Positions 1 to 8,288 of a stretch of 41,295 bases of DNA are shown here, in pieces. Numbering within the stretch: position 1 is the stretch's first letter; every line of letters starts with the position of its first letter. Under the pieces are notes generated by a model. The model searched no databases. It had not been told where the DNA came from and saw nothing but the letters and a program-made list of their open reading frames with translations. The stretch is from an uncultured Flavobacteriales bacterium (GTDB lineage Bacteria; Bacteroidota; Bacteroidia; Flavobacteriales_D; CALLUQ01). Made by a program: the position numbers and the translations under genes. The DNA lies in contig CALLUQ010000098.1 of assembly GCA_938010565.1 (NCBI GenBank), forward strand, positions 1-41,295. Reading direction: 5' to 3'.

Positions 1-83
1 TATCAGAATACCCAAAAGGGTTATACTTTGTAAAAGTTTACGTTGATGATTTTGTTTCGTCAAAAAAACTGATCGTTAAATAA
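1..83 (+). CDS. 3' end of a T9SS-sorted secreted protein (partial)
   Basis: Only the last 26 codons are present, read in the frame starting at base 3 and ending at TAA 81-83. The peptide has the form of the final strand of a type A T9SS C-terminal sorting domain: a Lys-Gly-Leu-Tyr-Phe-Val-Lys-Val turn-strand followed by a Ser-Lys-Lys-Leu-Ile-Val-Lys terminus. In the family this domain directs export across the outer membrane by the PorU machinery and is cleaved off. The rest of the protein and its function lie outside the window. The family call rests on the short end pattern, which is characteristic but brief. Confidence 0.6.
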   Translation, partial: SEYPKGLYFVKVYVDDFVSSKKLIVK

Positions 84-377
84 GCAGGGCCTGCCGGAAA
101 AAGTTTCATCATCCCTTTCGGTGGATAGGTCAGATCAAACATAAACCTCTCGGATTATTGAAGTGGCAGTCGGTATTGCATACCATACATGCGCAATGTG
201 CGAAACAATATTCCGACAATGCATACCGGAAGAATGCATTTTGTATTCAATGAGGAATGAGGTGGTTTTATCAGAAGCAGGCAGAGGAACGGATAAAGAA
301 CATACGCCCGGAAAATTTGTCACTTCTTCGTGGCATACCGTTTTTTATTTCGGAAGGTTTGATTTTCAAAATTTCAT

Positions 378-1214
378 CTATTTGAAAATGATGCGTGTAA
401 ACGCCACAAATTGCGGTTTGTAAACGTTTTCGATGTTGGGATTGAGCACCACCTTATCCATCCGGGCATGCAGCCCGAAATCGAAAGAAAAATCGTTGTT
501 CATTTTGTAATGGATACCAGCTCCTGCTACCCCGCCTATTCCGGAACCTCCGGTTTGAAATTGAATGTTTTGGTGCGGGTTGTTGGGAATTACAGGACGG
601 ATCAGGTTGTAGCTGATGTTCCCTACCGAAATGGTATTTGACATTACTTCAAAATCATTAAAAGATCCTGCAACTTCCAGAAAGGCACGTGTTTGCGATC
701 CGCCGAACAAATGCCGATACCCGATGTTTATATGGAGCCTTTTTTCCTCGCCAATAATCACTTGAGGGTAAATGGTGGGTTCGAAGTTAATGGGATCGTC
801 TACATAAATGGTGTAAACATCCTTCAGTTTAAACGTTGTAATGTTGAGGTCGAAAAAGAAATTTGAAGCCTTGTTGAACCGGTACCCTCCGTTTAAACCA
901 ATGGTAAACCCAGGCCGGTAAGTCATATTTTCCGGCACTTCACCCAAATAAAATGCCTGCTGGTCCAAACCCAGCTGGGCTTTGATCTGATCGCTGTAAT
1001 GTTGTATCCCAAAAATCCAATTGATGCCGTAAGTTCCGGTGCCGTTGTAAAAGGAAGCGCTGCTGTTGTGGGCAAAATACGCTCCTCCGGTCCCGCCAAT
1101 AAACCACGGATTAAAACTACTTTCTTCTGCTTCATGGCTTTCCTGAGCAAAACCATGGAAAACAAAGAACAATCCCGTCACCATCAACCCAAGTTTTCTC
1201 ACGTTTTTTTTCAT
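378..1214 (-). CDS. Outer-membrane beta-barrel protein, unknown function
   Basis: A 278-residue protein with a clear signal peptide (Met-Lys-Lys start, hydrophobic stretch, cleavage near Gly-Phe-Ala-Gln at about residue 23). The mature part has alternating polar/aromatic strands, many Gly-Tyr and Asn-Phe pairs, and ends in a strand closing with Ile-Ile-Phe-Lys, typical of outer-membrane barrels. Several features resemble the PorP/SprF and OMP_b-brl type barrels of Bacteroidota (a 'GYRF' strand, 'IGYRHLFGG', a C-terminal 'FDFGLHARMDKV' strand), but I cannot choose a family. It is the last gene of a leftward run after mltG, 147 bases downstream of it. Confidence 0.65.
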   Translation of the reverse strand: MKKNVRKLGLMVTGLFFVFHGFAQESHEAEESSFNPWFIGGTGGAYFAHNSSASFYNGTGTYGINWIFGIQHYSDQIKAQLGLDQQAFYLGEVPENMTYRPGFTIGLNGGYRFNKASNFFFDLNITTFKLKDVYTIYVDDPINFEPTIYPQVIIGEEKRLHINIGYRHLFGGSQTRAFLEVAGSFNDFEVMSNTISVGNISYNLIRPVIPNNPHQNIQFQTGGSGIGGVAGAGIHYKMNNDFSFDFGLHARMDKVVLNPNIENVYKPQFVAFTRIIFK

Positions 1215-1350
1215 CCTTTTTTTTCAAACAAGTTGCTAAAGTACCAAAAATACGGGCTTTATGAGGTGGCTTTGGCATAAACCCGAAGCGCAAACCCTGT
1301 CCCCGAAGCCCTCCTTATTCCGGGTTCCGGCGTGGGGCCGGCAAACGTGG

Positions 1351-1369
1351 CAAAACCGATTTTATCGGT
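1351..1369 (-). terminator. Possible intrinsic terminator at the mltG stop codon
   Basis: On the minus strand a six-base-pair stem ACCGAT/ATCGGT with a three-base loop is followed by TTTT. The stem overlaps the mltG stop codon (1362-1364). The stem is short, so this is only a candidate. Confidence 0.35.
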
Positions 1370-2432
1370 AAATGCCTCTTTTGTTCATTGCTTTCTGATA
1401 CCTTCTGGCATACACCAGATGTTGCCGGTACGTTTTGGCAAAGTTGCTATATCCCGAAAGATCTTCCTTAGCGCAGAAATAATAGTATTCATGCTTTTCA
1501 TAATTCAGCACCGCATCTATAAAAGCAACGGGCGGAATGATGATAGGCCCCGGAGGCAAACCCCTATGCTTGTAGGTGTTGTAAGGCGAATCTACCCGTT
1601 TGTGCTTGTCGAGTACCCGGCGTATGGTAAAATCGCCCAAAGCAAAAATGAGGGTCGGATCGGCCTGAAGGGGCATCCCGATCTTTAAACGGTTGATGTA
1701 AACCCCTGCCACCCGGGGCATGTCTTCCGGTTTTTTGGTTTCCCAATATACGATCGAGGCCAGGGTAACCACTTCGGATTGCGACATTCCCAGTGCTTTT
1801 GCTCTTGCTTTTCTTTCCGTTGTCCAGAATTTTTTAAACTCTTCAGCCATCCGTTGCATCAGTTGCGATGCGGAAGTTGCCCAGGAGACCCTGTACGTAT
1901 TGGGAATAAAAAGCGCCCAGATGGTTTCATGGTTAAAACCATAACGACCGATCGAATCCGGATGGGTAAGCCAATGGTGCACTTCGGCGGAGTCGGCTTC
2001 GATGTTGGCAGCCAGGTGCCCGGCCAATTGTTGTTTGCTGCGCAGTTGTCCGAACTGAACGGTCACTTCCAACACCCCGTTGCCAGCCCGTAAATGGTTA
2101 ATCAGTTCGTTGTTGTTCCACCCTTTTCGGATTTTGTATTTGCCGGGAACAATGTTTTTCTCTTTGTAATTTTTCTGATCGGCCAGCCAGGCGAATGCAT
2201 CTTTGTTTTTCACAAACTGACCTTTCACCAACAAATCGATCACATCGGCCTGATCTGCACCGGAAGGGATAAAAAGGAATCCGGGGTTTTCTGACAAAAC
2301 ACTGGGAGCATAAATGCGTTGATAATAATCCCAACCTTTCCACCCCCCAATGCCCAACCCCACAAGGAAGAGTACCCACCCGATCTTTCCGATGGTGTTC
2401 TTGCTTTTTTTCTTTTTCCTTTGCTTATTCAC
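1362..2432 (-). CDS. mltG: Endolytic murein transglycosylase MltG
   Basis: A 356-residue YceG/MltG family protein. A basic N terminus precedes one transmembrane helix (about residues 16-32), so the catalytic part is periplasmic. The family signature is at about 224-262: Leu-Ala-Ser-Ile-Val, then Glu-Thr (E231, the likely catalytic Glu), Val-Ala-Gly-Val-Tyr-Ile-Asn-Arg-Leu and Leu-Gln-Ala-Asp-Pro-Thr. Near the end come 'YNTY' and 'GLPPGPI', also typical. MltG cuts nascent glycan strands and limits their length. The first acidic position of the common Glu-x-Glu-Thr motif is Tyr here. The start overlaps the stop of the upstream acetyltransferase gene by four bases, which indicates translational coupling. 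Confidence 0.93.
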   Translation of the reverse strand: MNKQRKKKKSKNTIGKIGWVLFLVGLGIGGWKGWDYYQRIYAPSVLSENPGFLFIPSGADQADVIDLLVKGQFVKNKDAFAWLADQKNYKEKNIVPGKYKIRKGWNNNELINHLRAGNGVLEVTVQFGQLRSKQQLAGHLAANIEADSAEVHHWLTHPDSIGRYGFNHETIWALFIPNTYRVSWATSASQLMQRMAEEFKKFWTTERKARAKALGMSQSEVVTLASIVYWETKKPEDMPRVAGVYINRLKIGMPLQADPTLIFALGDFTIRRVLDKHKRVDSPYNTYKHRGLPPGPIIIPPVAFIDAVLNYEKHEYYYFCAKEDLSGYSNFAKTYRQHLVYARRYQKAMNKRGIYR

Positions 2433-2974
2433 CGCTGTTGTTCGTTCATCCAGTCCGGTCCCATCAACTGCATTTTATATGCATCTTCCCAAACATCGGC
2501 GCCCATGCGTATCCAATCTTTCAGGGTTCCGGTTTTACGATACCCTGCTTTTTCAAACAACTTCACACTGGCCCGGTTGCTTGCCGCGATGTGGGCAAAA
2601 AGCCCGCGTAATCCGAGTATTTTAAAGGCATAACCCGACAAAATTTTCAATGTTTCTGTTGCATAGCCTTGCCGGCGATGCTGGCCTTCGGATATGAGAA
2701 TGCCTACACCTGCCCGTTGGTGAAAAGGATCAAATTCAAACATATCGATGGTACCAACAGGTAGTTTATCTTCTTTTTTACATATCATGAGGCGCAACTG
2801 GCGTTGCAGGTATAGATCGTGTACGGAGTTGACGTATTCCGAAAGCATCTGCTTCGAAATGGGAGTTATACTCAGGCTTATTTTCCATACCTCCGGATCA
2901 TTCTCCCAACGGTAGAGCACCTCAACATCATCGGGTTCCAGACTTCTTAACCATAAACGATCACCTTCCAACAT
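2429..2974 (-). CDS. GNAT-family N-acetyltransferase (RimJ/RimL-like)
   Basis: A 181-residue acetyltransferase of the GNAT fold. The N-terminal Leu-Arg-x-Leu-Glu-Pro-Asp-Asp-Val-Glu pattern and the acetyl-CoA loop 'HRRQGYATETL' (about residues 99-109) are clear, followed by the 'ASNRASVKLFEKAGYRKTGTL' block typical of RimJ/RimL relatives (shown in parts: Asn-x-x-Ser-x-x-Leu-x-Glu-Lys-x-Gly-Tyr). RimJ/L proteins acetylate ribosomal protein N termini, but many relatives act on small molecules, so the substrate is open. It overlaps mltG by four bases and sits about 100 bases after the preceding unknown gene, within the dapF-mltG run. Confidence 0.85.
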   Translation of the reverse strand: MLEGDRLWLRSLEPDDVEVLYRWENDPEVWKISLSITPISKQMLSEYVNSVHDLYLQRQLRLMICKKEDKLPVGTIDMFEFDPFHQRAGVGILISEGQHRRQGYATETLKILSGYAFKILGLRGLFAHIAASNRASVKLFEKAGYRKTGTLKDWIRMGADVWEDAYKMQLMGPDWMNEQQR

Positions 2975-3074
2975 AATTGGGTTCTGAGCGGGGAAAGTTA
3001 CGGAATCTTTGCCGATCTTTTCAGGGAGGCCCTTTGTAAAAAGGATTTGACCAATTGCATGGAAAACGTGTTTT

Positions 3075-3632
3075 TTACCGTGCTTCCCGTTGCTTGCCTC
3101 TGATGTTTTTCCGCACTTTTTCCATGTTGTACAGCGGTAGGTGAAGCCGTTTGTCTGTCAGCACTTTTTCCTCCTGGTTGAGTACAAAAACAGCGCCTGT
3201 TTCCCGGTGTTCCGAAAGGATTTGCACCAGATCAAAAACAAACCGAACCGGCCCCAGGTCGGCTTTGCTCAATTGGTTGCAGAAAAAACAAATGGGTGCC
3301 AGGCAGGTTACCTCTTCAGAAACACAGGTATGTTGCCGCAGGATGTTTTCGATGCGTTTGCGGGCCGCTTCCGGCGATACCTCAAAAATGAGCTGAACAA
3401 ATGCAGCCTTTTTTTTTGTTCGCCTGAGAAATTTCAGCAAACCGGTGGTGTCGGAACCTAAGGTGATGCCTTTTATATCCAACGAATAAAAGCGTTCGCC
3501 CACAATTAAAAGCAAGTGTGGCGGTGCTTCGTCGGTACCGATCAAAGCCATGCTGACCCCCGTTTTCAGCGCCTGTTCATCGAGTGGTTCCACTCCGTTT
3601 AACGTCCATTCAGACAGGGATACTTCCTTCAT
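3075..3632 (-). CDS. Conserved-looking protein of unknown function downstream of dapF
   Basis: A 185-residue soluble protein with no signal peptide or membrane segment. I do not recognise the family. It has a cysteine cluster (His-Thr-Cys, Val-Thr-Cys-Leu-Ala-Pro-Ile-Cys-Phe-Phe-Cys at about 112-126) that could bind a metal, and a strongly basic C terminus ending Arg-Lys-Asn-Ile-Arg-Gly-Lys-Gln-Arg-Glu-Ala-Arg. I chose the Met at base 3632 (MKEVSLSEW) because it overlaps dapF by only 23 bases; an upstream Met at 3668 would overlap by 59. The overlap and shared direction suggest co-transcription with dapF. Confidence 0.65.
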   Translation of the reverse strand: MKEVSLSEWTLNGVEPLDEQALKTGVSMALIGTDEAPPHLLLIVGERFYSLDIKGITLGSDTTGLLKFLRRTKKKAAFVQLIFEVSPEAARKRIENILRQHTCVSEEVTCLAPICFFCNQLSKADLGPVRFVFDLVQILSEHRETGAVFVLNQEEKVLTDKRLHLPLYNMEKVRKNIRGKQREAR

Positions 3633-4386
3633 ATACAAAATTTCCGGGGCCTTCCAGCCAGAGGTCATAAAAGCGTTGCGGGGCCGCTTTTTTCAACTGC
3701 ACCTCCAACCGGCCGCCTTTTGTTTCTATGAAACAACGACCATGGTTTACAACACCACGCAAATGAGCGGTGATGGCTGCCGCCGTTACTCCGGTACCAC
3801 AACTTAAGGTTTCTCCTTCCACCCCTCGTTCATAGGTTCTGATGCGGATGCCATGCTCTGTTTCCTGTACAAAGTTTACATTGATTCCTTCCGCTTTAAA
3901 GCGGGTATCGTACCGCACTTTTTCACCTTCTGTTTTTACATCAACAGCCTCTACGTCTGCCACATAACGAACAAAGTGAGGGGAACCGGTATTCAGGTAA
4001 TAATCGCCTTCGTTTTCTTCAACGGCGGTTACTTCATGCATGGCCAGTTTTACCCTTTCCGTTCCGGTTATTACGGCTTGGTGCACGCCATCGGTCGCGA
4101 GAAACCGGGTGTGTTTCCCAATCCTACCCAAACGTGCACAAAAAGCTACGGCACACCGGCTTCCATTGCCACAAAAACTCTGGCTGCCATCGGCGTTGTA
4201 ATAGATCATGTGGAAATCCAGGTCGGAATGCTCTTCTATCAAGATCAATCCATCGGCACCGATACCAAAACGGCGATCACAAAGGCGTTGTATCAGCTCC
4301 GGAGTAATGTCGAGAGTTGGTGTTCTGTGATCGATCATTACAAAATCGTTGCCCGTTCCCTGGTATTTATGAAAAGAAAGGTTCAT
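3610..4386 (-). CDS. dapF: Diaminopimelate epimerase DapF
   Basis: A 258-residue PLP-independent racemase that converts LL-diaminopimelate to meso-diaminopimelate, the cross-linking residue of peptidoglycan and the lysine precursor. The two catalytic cysteines are present: C72 in 'FCGNGSRC' and C196 in 'TLSCGTGV'. The N-terminal 'KYQGTGNDFVMID' and 'RRFGIGADGLI' blocks are standard. The length is slightly below the usual 270-280. The start overlaps the stop of the upstream membrane-anchored gene by four bases. Further along the same leftward run is mltG, so several genes here serve cell-wall synthesis. Confidence 0.96.
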   Translation of the reverse strand: MNLSFHKYQGTGNDFVMIDHRTPTLDITPELIQRLCDRRFGIGADGLILIEEHSDLDFHMIYYNADGSQSFCGNGSRCAVAFCARLGRIGKHTRFLATDGVHQAVITGTERVKLAMHEVTAVEENEGDYYLNTGSPHFVRYVADVEAVDVKTEGEKVRYDTRFKAEGINVNFVQETEHGIRIRTYERGVEGETLSCGTGVTAAAITAHLRGVVNHGRCFIETKGGRLEVQLKKAAPQRFYDLWLEGPGNFVYEGSIPV

Positions 4387-5147
4387 GGTTCGATCAATTG
4401 CCGGATGAAGGGGCTTTTTTCCTTCTGAAAAGGCCTGAACTCATCGGTGGTTTGCAAACGAAAGAGGTCTTTATTGACCAACAAAAAATAAGCCGACTCA
4501 TTGCCAAACAATTGTACCGAATCGGGGGTCTGTATACCGTACAGCATCAATTTATTCTTCCCTATTTTATATCCTTGGTAGTTGACCGGAGATGACCAGA
4601 ATTCCGTTTGAAAAACAGTGCTTGTTCCCGCTGTTTTCACTCCGTGTAATGCCCCTGCTTTACGAACGGTGCTGTCGGATGTTGCGGATGCTTCTCCGAT
4701 CCAGTTCAGATCCAGGTCGCACATTTTAATGAGCATATCTTTTCGGATTCGTACTTTATCCGGTTGGTAAAGCCTTGTTGTGGCCTTCTTTTCAGACAAA
4801 TTATCCGAAAGTGCCATGATCGGAGTCGTATCTGTCAGATTGTCTTTTTTTCCCGGAATGCGGTGGTCCGGTTCCATTTCAGCAGTACCCGTTCCGGTCT
4901 TTTTTTCAGGAACAAGTGTACTCCGTTCTTTTGTTTCCGTTTCTGTTGTTTCCGCAGCAACAGAAGCCTGGTTAAAAGGCGGAGTGTGTACGGCCACCTG
5001 TGGTAAGGGTTGCAAACGGTAAGTCTGCTGTATGGGAGAATCCTTTTTCGGTCCGTTCAGCATCAGCCAAACTCCGCCGCCGCCGAGTAAAATACCCAGC
5101 AGAACGCCTGGCCAGAAACCTATTTTTGAAGTGCTTGAAGCAGCCAT
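4383..5147 (-). CDS. Membrane-anchored protein of unknown function upstream of dapF
   Basis: A 254-residue protein starting MAASSTSKIGF with one N-terminal transmembrane helix rich in Gly and Leu (about residues 10-30). A polar, Thr/Glu/Lys-rich linker (about 50-140) leads to a C-terminal domain of about 110 residues with alternating strands ('IRKDMLIKMCDLDL', 'YKIGKNKLMLYGI', 'VQLFGNESAYFLLVNKDLF'). I do not recognise it. A start 24 codons upstream is possible, but it would begin before the likely -7 element at 5174-5181. It is the first gene of the leftward dapF run and overlaps dapF by four bases. Confidence 0.7.
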   Translation of the reverse strand: MAASSTSKIGFWPGVLLGILLGGGGVWLMLNGPKKDSPIQQTYRLQPLPQVAVHTPPFNQASVAAETTETETKERSTLVPEKKTGTGTAEMEPDHRIPGKKDNLTDTTPIMALSDNLSEKKATTRLYQPDKVRIRKDMLIKMCDLDLNWIGEASATSDSTVRKAGALHGVKTAGTSTVFQTEFWSSPVNYQGYKIGKNKLMLYGIQTPDSVQLFGNESAYFLLVNKDLFRLQTTDEFRPFQKEKSPFIRQLIEP

Positions 5148-5173
5148 ACCCCCGAAAAAGCAAAAAATTATCC

Positions 5174-5181
5174 CGAAATTA
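5174..5181 (-). promoter_or_regulatory. Likely -7 promoter element for the dapF run
   Basis: On the minus strand the octamer is TAATTTCG, one base from TAnnTTTG, and lies 26 bases before the ATG at 5147. No well-spaced -33 element is seen. Confidence 0.4.
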
Positions 5182-5354
5182 CTAAAAATTTGATCCCGAA
5201 AGGAAGCCTGTACTCCCAAAATGAGTTAACAAAATTTAACAGGACACCTCATAACATCGGCACAGTAGTTGTCGTTTCAGGATCAGGGACCACAAACAGC
5301 CACCGGTACACGTTTGCGGTTTTATATTTAAAAAAACTTAATTGGAAAAACAGC

Positions 5355-6839
5355 ATGAAAAGGATCATTCATACCATAGCCACTGCATGCCTGGGTGCGG
5401 CCATTGCTCTCGGCACTTTTTATCTTGTTACACCCGAAACCCCCTCCCAACCCGAGGCTCACCTCCAAAACCATACCAAGCCGGTTGCACAAAGCTTACC
5501 CGCCGAAAGTCCCCCTCTGCGTCAGGTCAATTTGCCTATGGTTCTGCCCGATGCAGGTTACGATTTTACGATGGCAGTGGAAAGTTCACTCAATTCGGTG
5601 GTGCACATTACCAGCCAGGTACACCAAAGCACACAAAGCATCGACCCTTTCCGGGATTTCTTTTACGGAAAACCAAATGGTACGGCCAGATCTACGGGTT
5701 CCGGTGTTATCATATCCAACGATGGCTACATCGTAACCAACAACCATGTGATCGATGGTGCCGATAAGATCAGCGTAACGTTGTTCAATAAAAAAACCTA
5801 TTCCGCTACGGTAGTGGGCACGGATCCTTCCACCGACCTGGCTTTAATACACATTGAAGAAAAAGGATTGCCCAACGTTAACTTTGGCAATTCGGACCAG
5901 GTAAAAGTTGGCGAATGGGTACTTGCTATGGGCAACCCGTTTAATCTGAATAATACGGTAACCGCAGGAATTATAAGTGCAAAAGGACGCAGCATCAACC
6001 TGTTGCATTCCGATCCTAATAATGCTGTTTTCCCGCTAGAGTCTTTCATTCAGACCGATGCGGCTGTTAACCCCGGAAACAGTGGCGGGGCATTGGTCAA
6101 CACCAAAGGAAATCTGGTAGGCATTAACACGGCCATTGCTTCACAAACCGGATCTTATGCCGGATACAGCTTTGCCATTCCGGTAAACATTGTCCGGAAA
6201 GTAACCAATGATTTGCTTGAGTTTGGTAAAGTGCAACGTGCTTTTATCGGCGTCAGCATCCGCGATATCGACCAACAACTGGCCGATGCAAAGGGCCTGG
6301 AAAACCTGGAAGGTGTTTTTGTAGCCGACCTGACTCCGGGTGGAGCGGCATTTGAAGCAGGCATTAAAAGAGGAGATGTCATTACCCATGTAGGTGCGGT
6401 AAAAGTGGATAATGTACCTGAGTTGCAGGAACAGATCGGACGTTTCCGTCCGGGCAATAAAGTCGCTGTAACCCTTTATCGTGATGATACCCATATTGTG
6501 AAGAATGTGGTACTGCGTAACCACGAAGGCAACACCACGCTTGCAGCGGCCACCAAGGCCTCCAAGATCATCACTGCGCTGGGTGCAAACTTCAGCGATG
6601 TAAACGAATCCGATCGACAGGCACTTAAAATCGACGGTGGCGTACAGATCAGTAAGATCACCGGAGGAAAGCTCAGGGGGTCGGGCATCCGCGAAGGTTT
6701 CATTATTACCCGTATTGATAAGGAAAAAGTAACCTCTTCGGAACAACTCATCCGCTTGTTGGAAAACAAAAAAGGGGGCGTTTTGATCGAAGGGGTTTAC
6801 CCCAACGGAACGAAAGCATATTACGGTTTTGGAATATAA
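5355..6839 (+). CDS. DegP/HtrA-type periplasmic serine protease
   Basis: A 494-residue Do-family protease and chaperone for misfolded periplasmic proteins. Residues 7-25 form a signal peptide or anchor. The catalytic triad is H131 ('VTNNHVID'), D161 ('STDLALI') and S243 ('NPGNSGGAL'). PDZ1 follows at about 295-390 with 'FIGVSIRDI'; a divergent second PDZ lies at about 400-490. I chose ATG 5355 (MKRIIHTIATACLG) because it gives a proper signal peptide; the frame stays open 55 codons upstream through what looks like leader sequence. A weak -7 candidate, CACGTTTG, is at 5309-5316. The gene ends at a strong terminator, so it is probably transcribed alone. Confidence 0.95.
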   Translation: MKRIIHTIATACLGAAIALGTFYLVTPETPSQPEAHLQNHTKPVAQSLPAESPPLRQVNLPMVLPDAGYDFTMAVESSLNSVVHITSQVHQSTQSIDPFRDFFYGKPNGTARSTGSGVIISNDGYIVTNNHVIDGADKISVTLFNKKTYSATVVGTDPSTDLALIHIEEKGLPNVNFGNSDQVKVGEWVLAMGNPFNLNNTVTAGIISAKGRSINLLHSDPNNAVFPLESFIQTDAAVNPGNSGGALVNTKGNLVGINTAIASQTGSYAGYSFAIPVNIVRKVTNDLLEFGKVQRAFIGVSIRDIDQQLADAKGLENLEGVFVADLTPGGAAFEAGIKRGDVITHVGAVKVDNVPELQEQIGRFRPGNKVAVTLYRDDTHIVKNVVLRNHEGNTTLAAATKASKIITALGANFSDVNESDRQALKIDGGVQISKITGGKLRGSGIREGFIITRIDKEKVTSSEQLIRLLENKKGGVLIEGVYPNGTKAYYGFGI

Positions 6840-6881
6840 CATTACCGTGCGGCCTCCGTACCCATTTTGTTTTGAAAAGAT

Positions 6882-6915
6882 AGAGATCCCGGAACCATTC
6901 CGGGATCTCTTTTTG
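6882..6915 (+). terminator. Strong intrinsic terminator after htrA
   Basis: A 13-base-pair perfect stem (6882-6894 with 6898-6910) and a three-base loop, followed by TTTTT. It starts 43 bases after the htrA stop. Because it also begins with A residues, it may work less well in the other direction. Confidence 0.9.
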
Positions 6916-7288
6916 GGGAGCTTCCGGGCGAACCATGAACACGTATTCCGAGCCCGGCATCAGGGTTCAATCAAAAGCCATGGCGAATCTCCATATTACT
7001 GAAAACAAGTTGATTAAAGCATCCTAAGCAATGCTTCATCCGATTTCTGTGGAATTTTGAAACGCCGTGTTTCAAACAAAAAGAGGGAGCTTTTGGATTT
7101 TGGTTGAACCCATTTTTAAATTGTTTTTTTAATGCCCGTAGACCCCAAAGGTATTTTATGTTTCTCTCCCTTTGAAAAGCAATATTTTGCAAAAGTTTGC
7201 GTCATATTCACAAATCATTAACAAAAAAGTTACCCACAGGTGTTGTACACTTGTTGAAAATTTGATATCTGCGATTTTTTAAATCGCC
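6916..7288. other. Intergenic stretch upstream of rpoD, no gene seen
   Basis: No convincing coding sequence on either strand. It holds a perfect inverted repeat TTTGAAAC/GTTTCAAA with a five-base loop (7056-7063, 7069-7076), which could be an operator or a weak terminator. It also holds a single DnaA-box-like 9-mer TTACCCACA (7240-7248), one base from the consensus. The sequence is clearly richer in A+T than the genes around it. Confidence 0.5.
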
Positions 7289-7319
7289 TTGCTTCGAAAC
7301 CAACAATGGACTACATTTG
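7289..7319 (+). promoter_or_regulatory. Promoter of rpoD
   Basis: A perfect Bacteroidota -7 element TACATTTG (7312-7319) with TTG 20 bases upstream (7289-7291). The start codon of rpoD is 61 bases further on, leaving a leader of about 55 bases. Confidence 0.75.
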
Positions 7320-7380
7320 CTGAGATTTTATAAAACCGGATTTTGAGGGTAACATTCCTCACCATAATCGATTAGAATAG

Positions 7381-8244
7381 ATGAGACAACTCAAGATAAC
7401 AAAGTCGATCACCAACCGCGAAAGTCAGTCACTGGATAAATACTTGCAGGAAATCGGTCGGGAAGACCTGATCACCGCAGACGAAGAGGTAGAGCTTGCC
7501 CGTCGGATCAAGCAAGGAGACCAAACTGCACTTGAGAAACTCACCAAAGCCAACCTGCGTTTTGTTGTATCTGTTTCCAAACAATACCAGAATCAGGGGC
7601 TTTCTCTCCCTGATTTGATCAACGAAGGAAACCTTGGTCTTATTAAAGCAGCACAACGTTTTGATGAAACACGGGGTTTCAAATTTATTTCTTATGCCGT
7701 ATGGTGGATCCGTCAATCCATTCTTCAGGCATTGGCAGAACAATCCCGTATTGTTCGTTTGCCGCTGAACCAAGTAGGGTCTTTAAACAAGATCAACAAA
7801 GCTTTCTCTAAGTTGGAACAGCAGTATGAGCGCCCTCCAAGTGCCGATGAGCTTGCTGCTCAACTCGACATTACCGAAGATAAAGTAGCCGATACGCTTC
7901 GCGTATCCGGCCGCCATGTTTCCATGGATGCTCCATTTGTAGACGGAGAGGATAACTCGCTTTTGGATGTACTCGTCAATCAGGATTCTCCGAATGCCGA
8001 TACCGGATTAATGAGTGAATCCCTTCAACGTGAGATCGAACGTTCTCTTTCCACTTTAACAGAGCGCGAGCGCGATGTGATCAAACTGTTCTTCGGAATC
8101 GGAATGAACCATGGCCTTACACTGGAAGAGATCGGATCGAAGTTTGACCTGACCCGCGAACGCGTACGTCAGATCAAAGAAAAAGCCATTCGCCGTTTGC
8201 GCCATACTTCACGCAGTAAATTGCTGAAGGCTTACCTCGGATAA
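7381..8244 (+). CDS. rpoD: Primary RNA polymerase sigma factor RpoD (sigma-70/SigA)
   Basis: A 287-residue group 1 sigma factor of the short form found in Bacteroidota, lacking region 1.1. Region 1.2 is at about 17-50 ('[13 protein letters not shown]'). Region 2 includes '[18 protein letters not shown]' and the 2.4 stretch '[19 protein letters not shown]' (shown in parts). Region 3 begins at 'RIVRLPLNQ'. Region 4 ends with the helix-turn-helix '[19 protein letters not shown]'. It directs RNA polymerase to the TAnnTTTG promoters seen throughout this window. A short 44-base gap separates it from gap, so read-through into gap is likely. Confidence 0.97.
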   Translation: MRQLKITKSITNRESQSLDKYLQEIGREDLITADEEVELARRIKQGDQTALEKLTKANLRFVVSVSKQYQNQGLSLPDLINEGNLGLIKAAQRFDETRGFKFISYAVWWIRQSILQALAEQSRIVRLPLNQVGSLNKINKAFSKLEQQYERPPSADELAAQLDITEDKVADTLRVSGRHVSMDAPFVDGEDNSLLDVLVNQDSPNADTGLMSESLQREIERSLSTLTERERDVIKLFFGIGMNHGLTLEEIGSKFDLTRERVRQIKEKAIRRLRHTSRSKLLKAYLG

Positions 8245-8288
8245 TCAACACAGATCCCTTTTTATTCACTCTCTTATACAATCCTTAA

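Noticed and set aside
1362-2432. MltG first motif Glu replaced by Tyr, considered as an inactivated enzyme
   Set aside because: The Glu directly before Thr (E231), the more conserved of the two, is kept along with all other motifs, so activity is likely.
7240-7248. DnaA-box-like TTACCCACA upstream of rpoD, considered as part of an origin
   Set aside because: A single near-match with no cluster of boxes, no dnaA or dnaN nearby; chance occurrence is likely.
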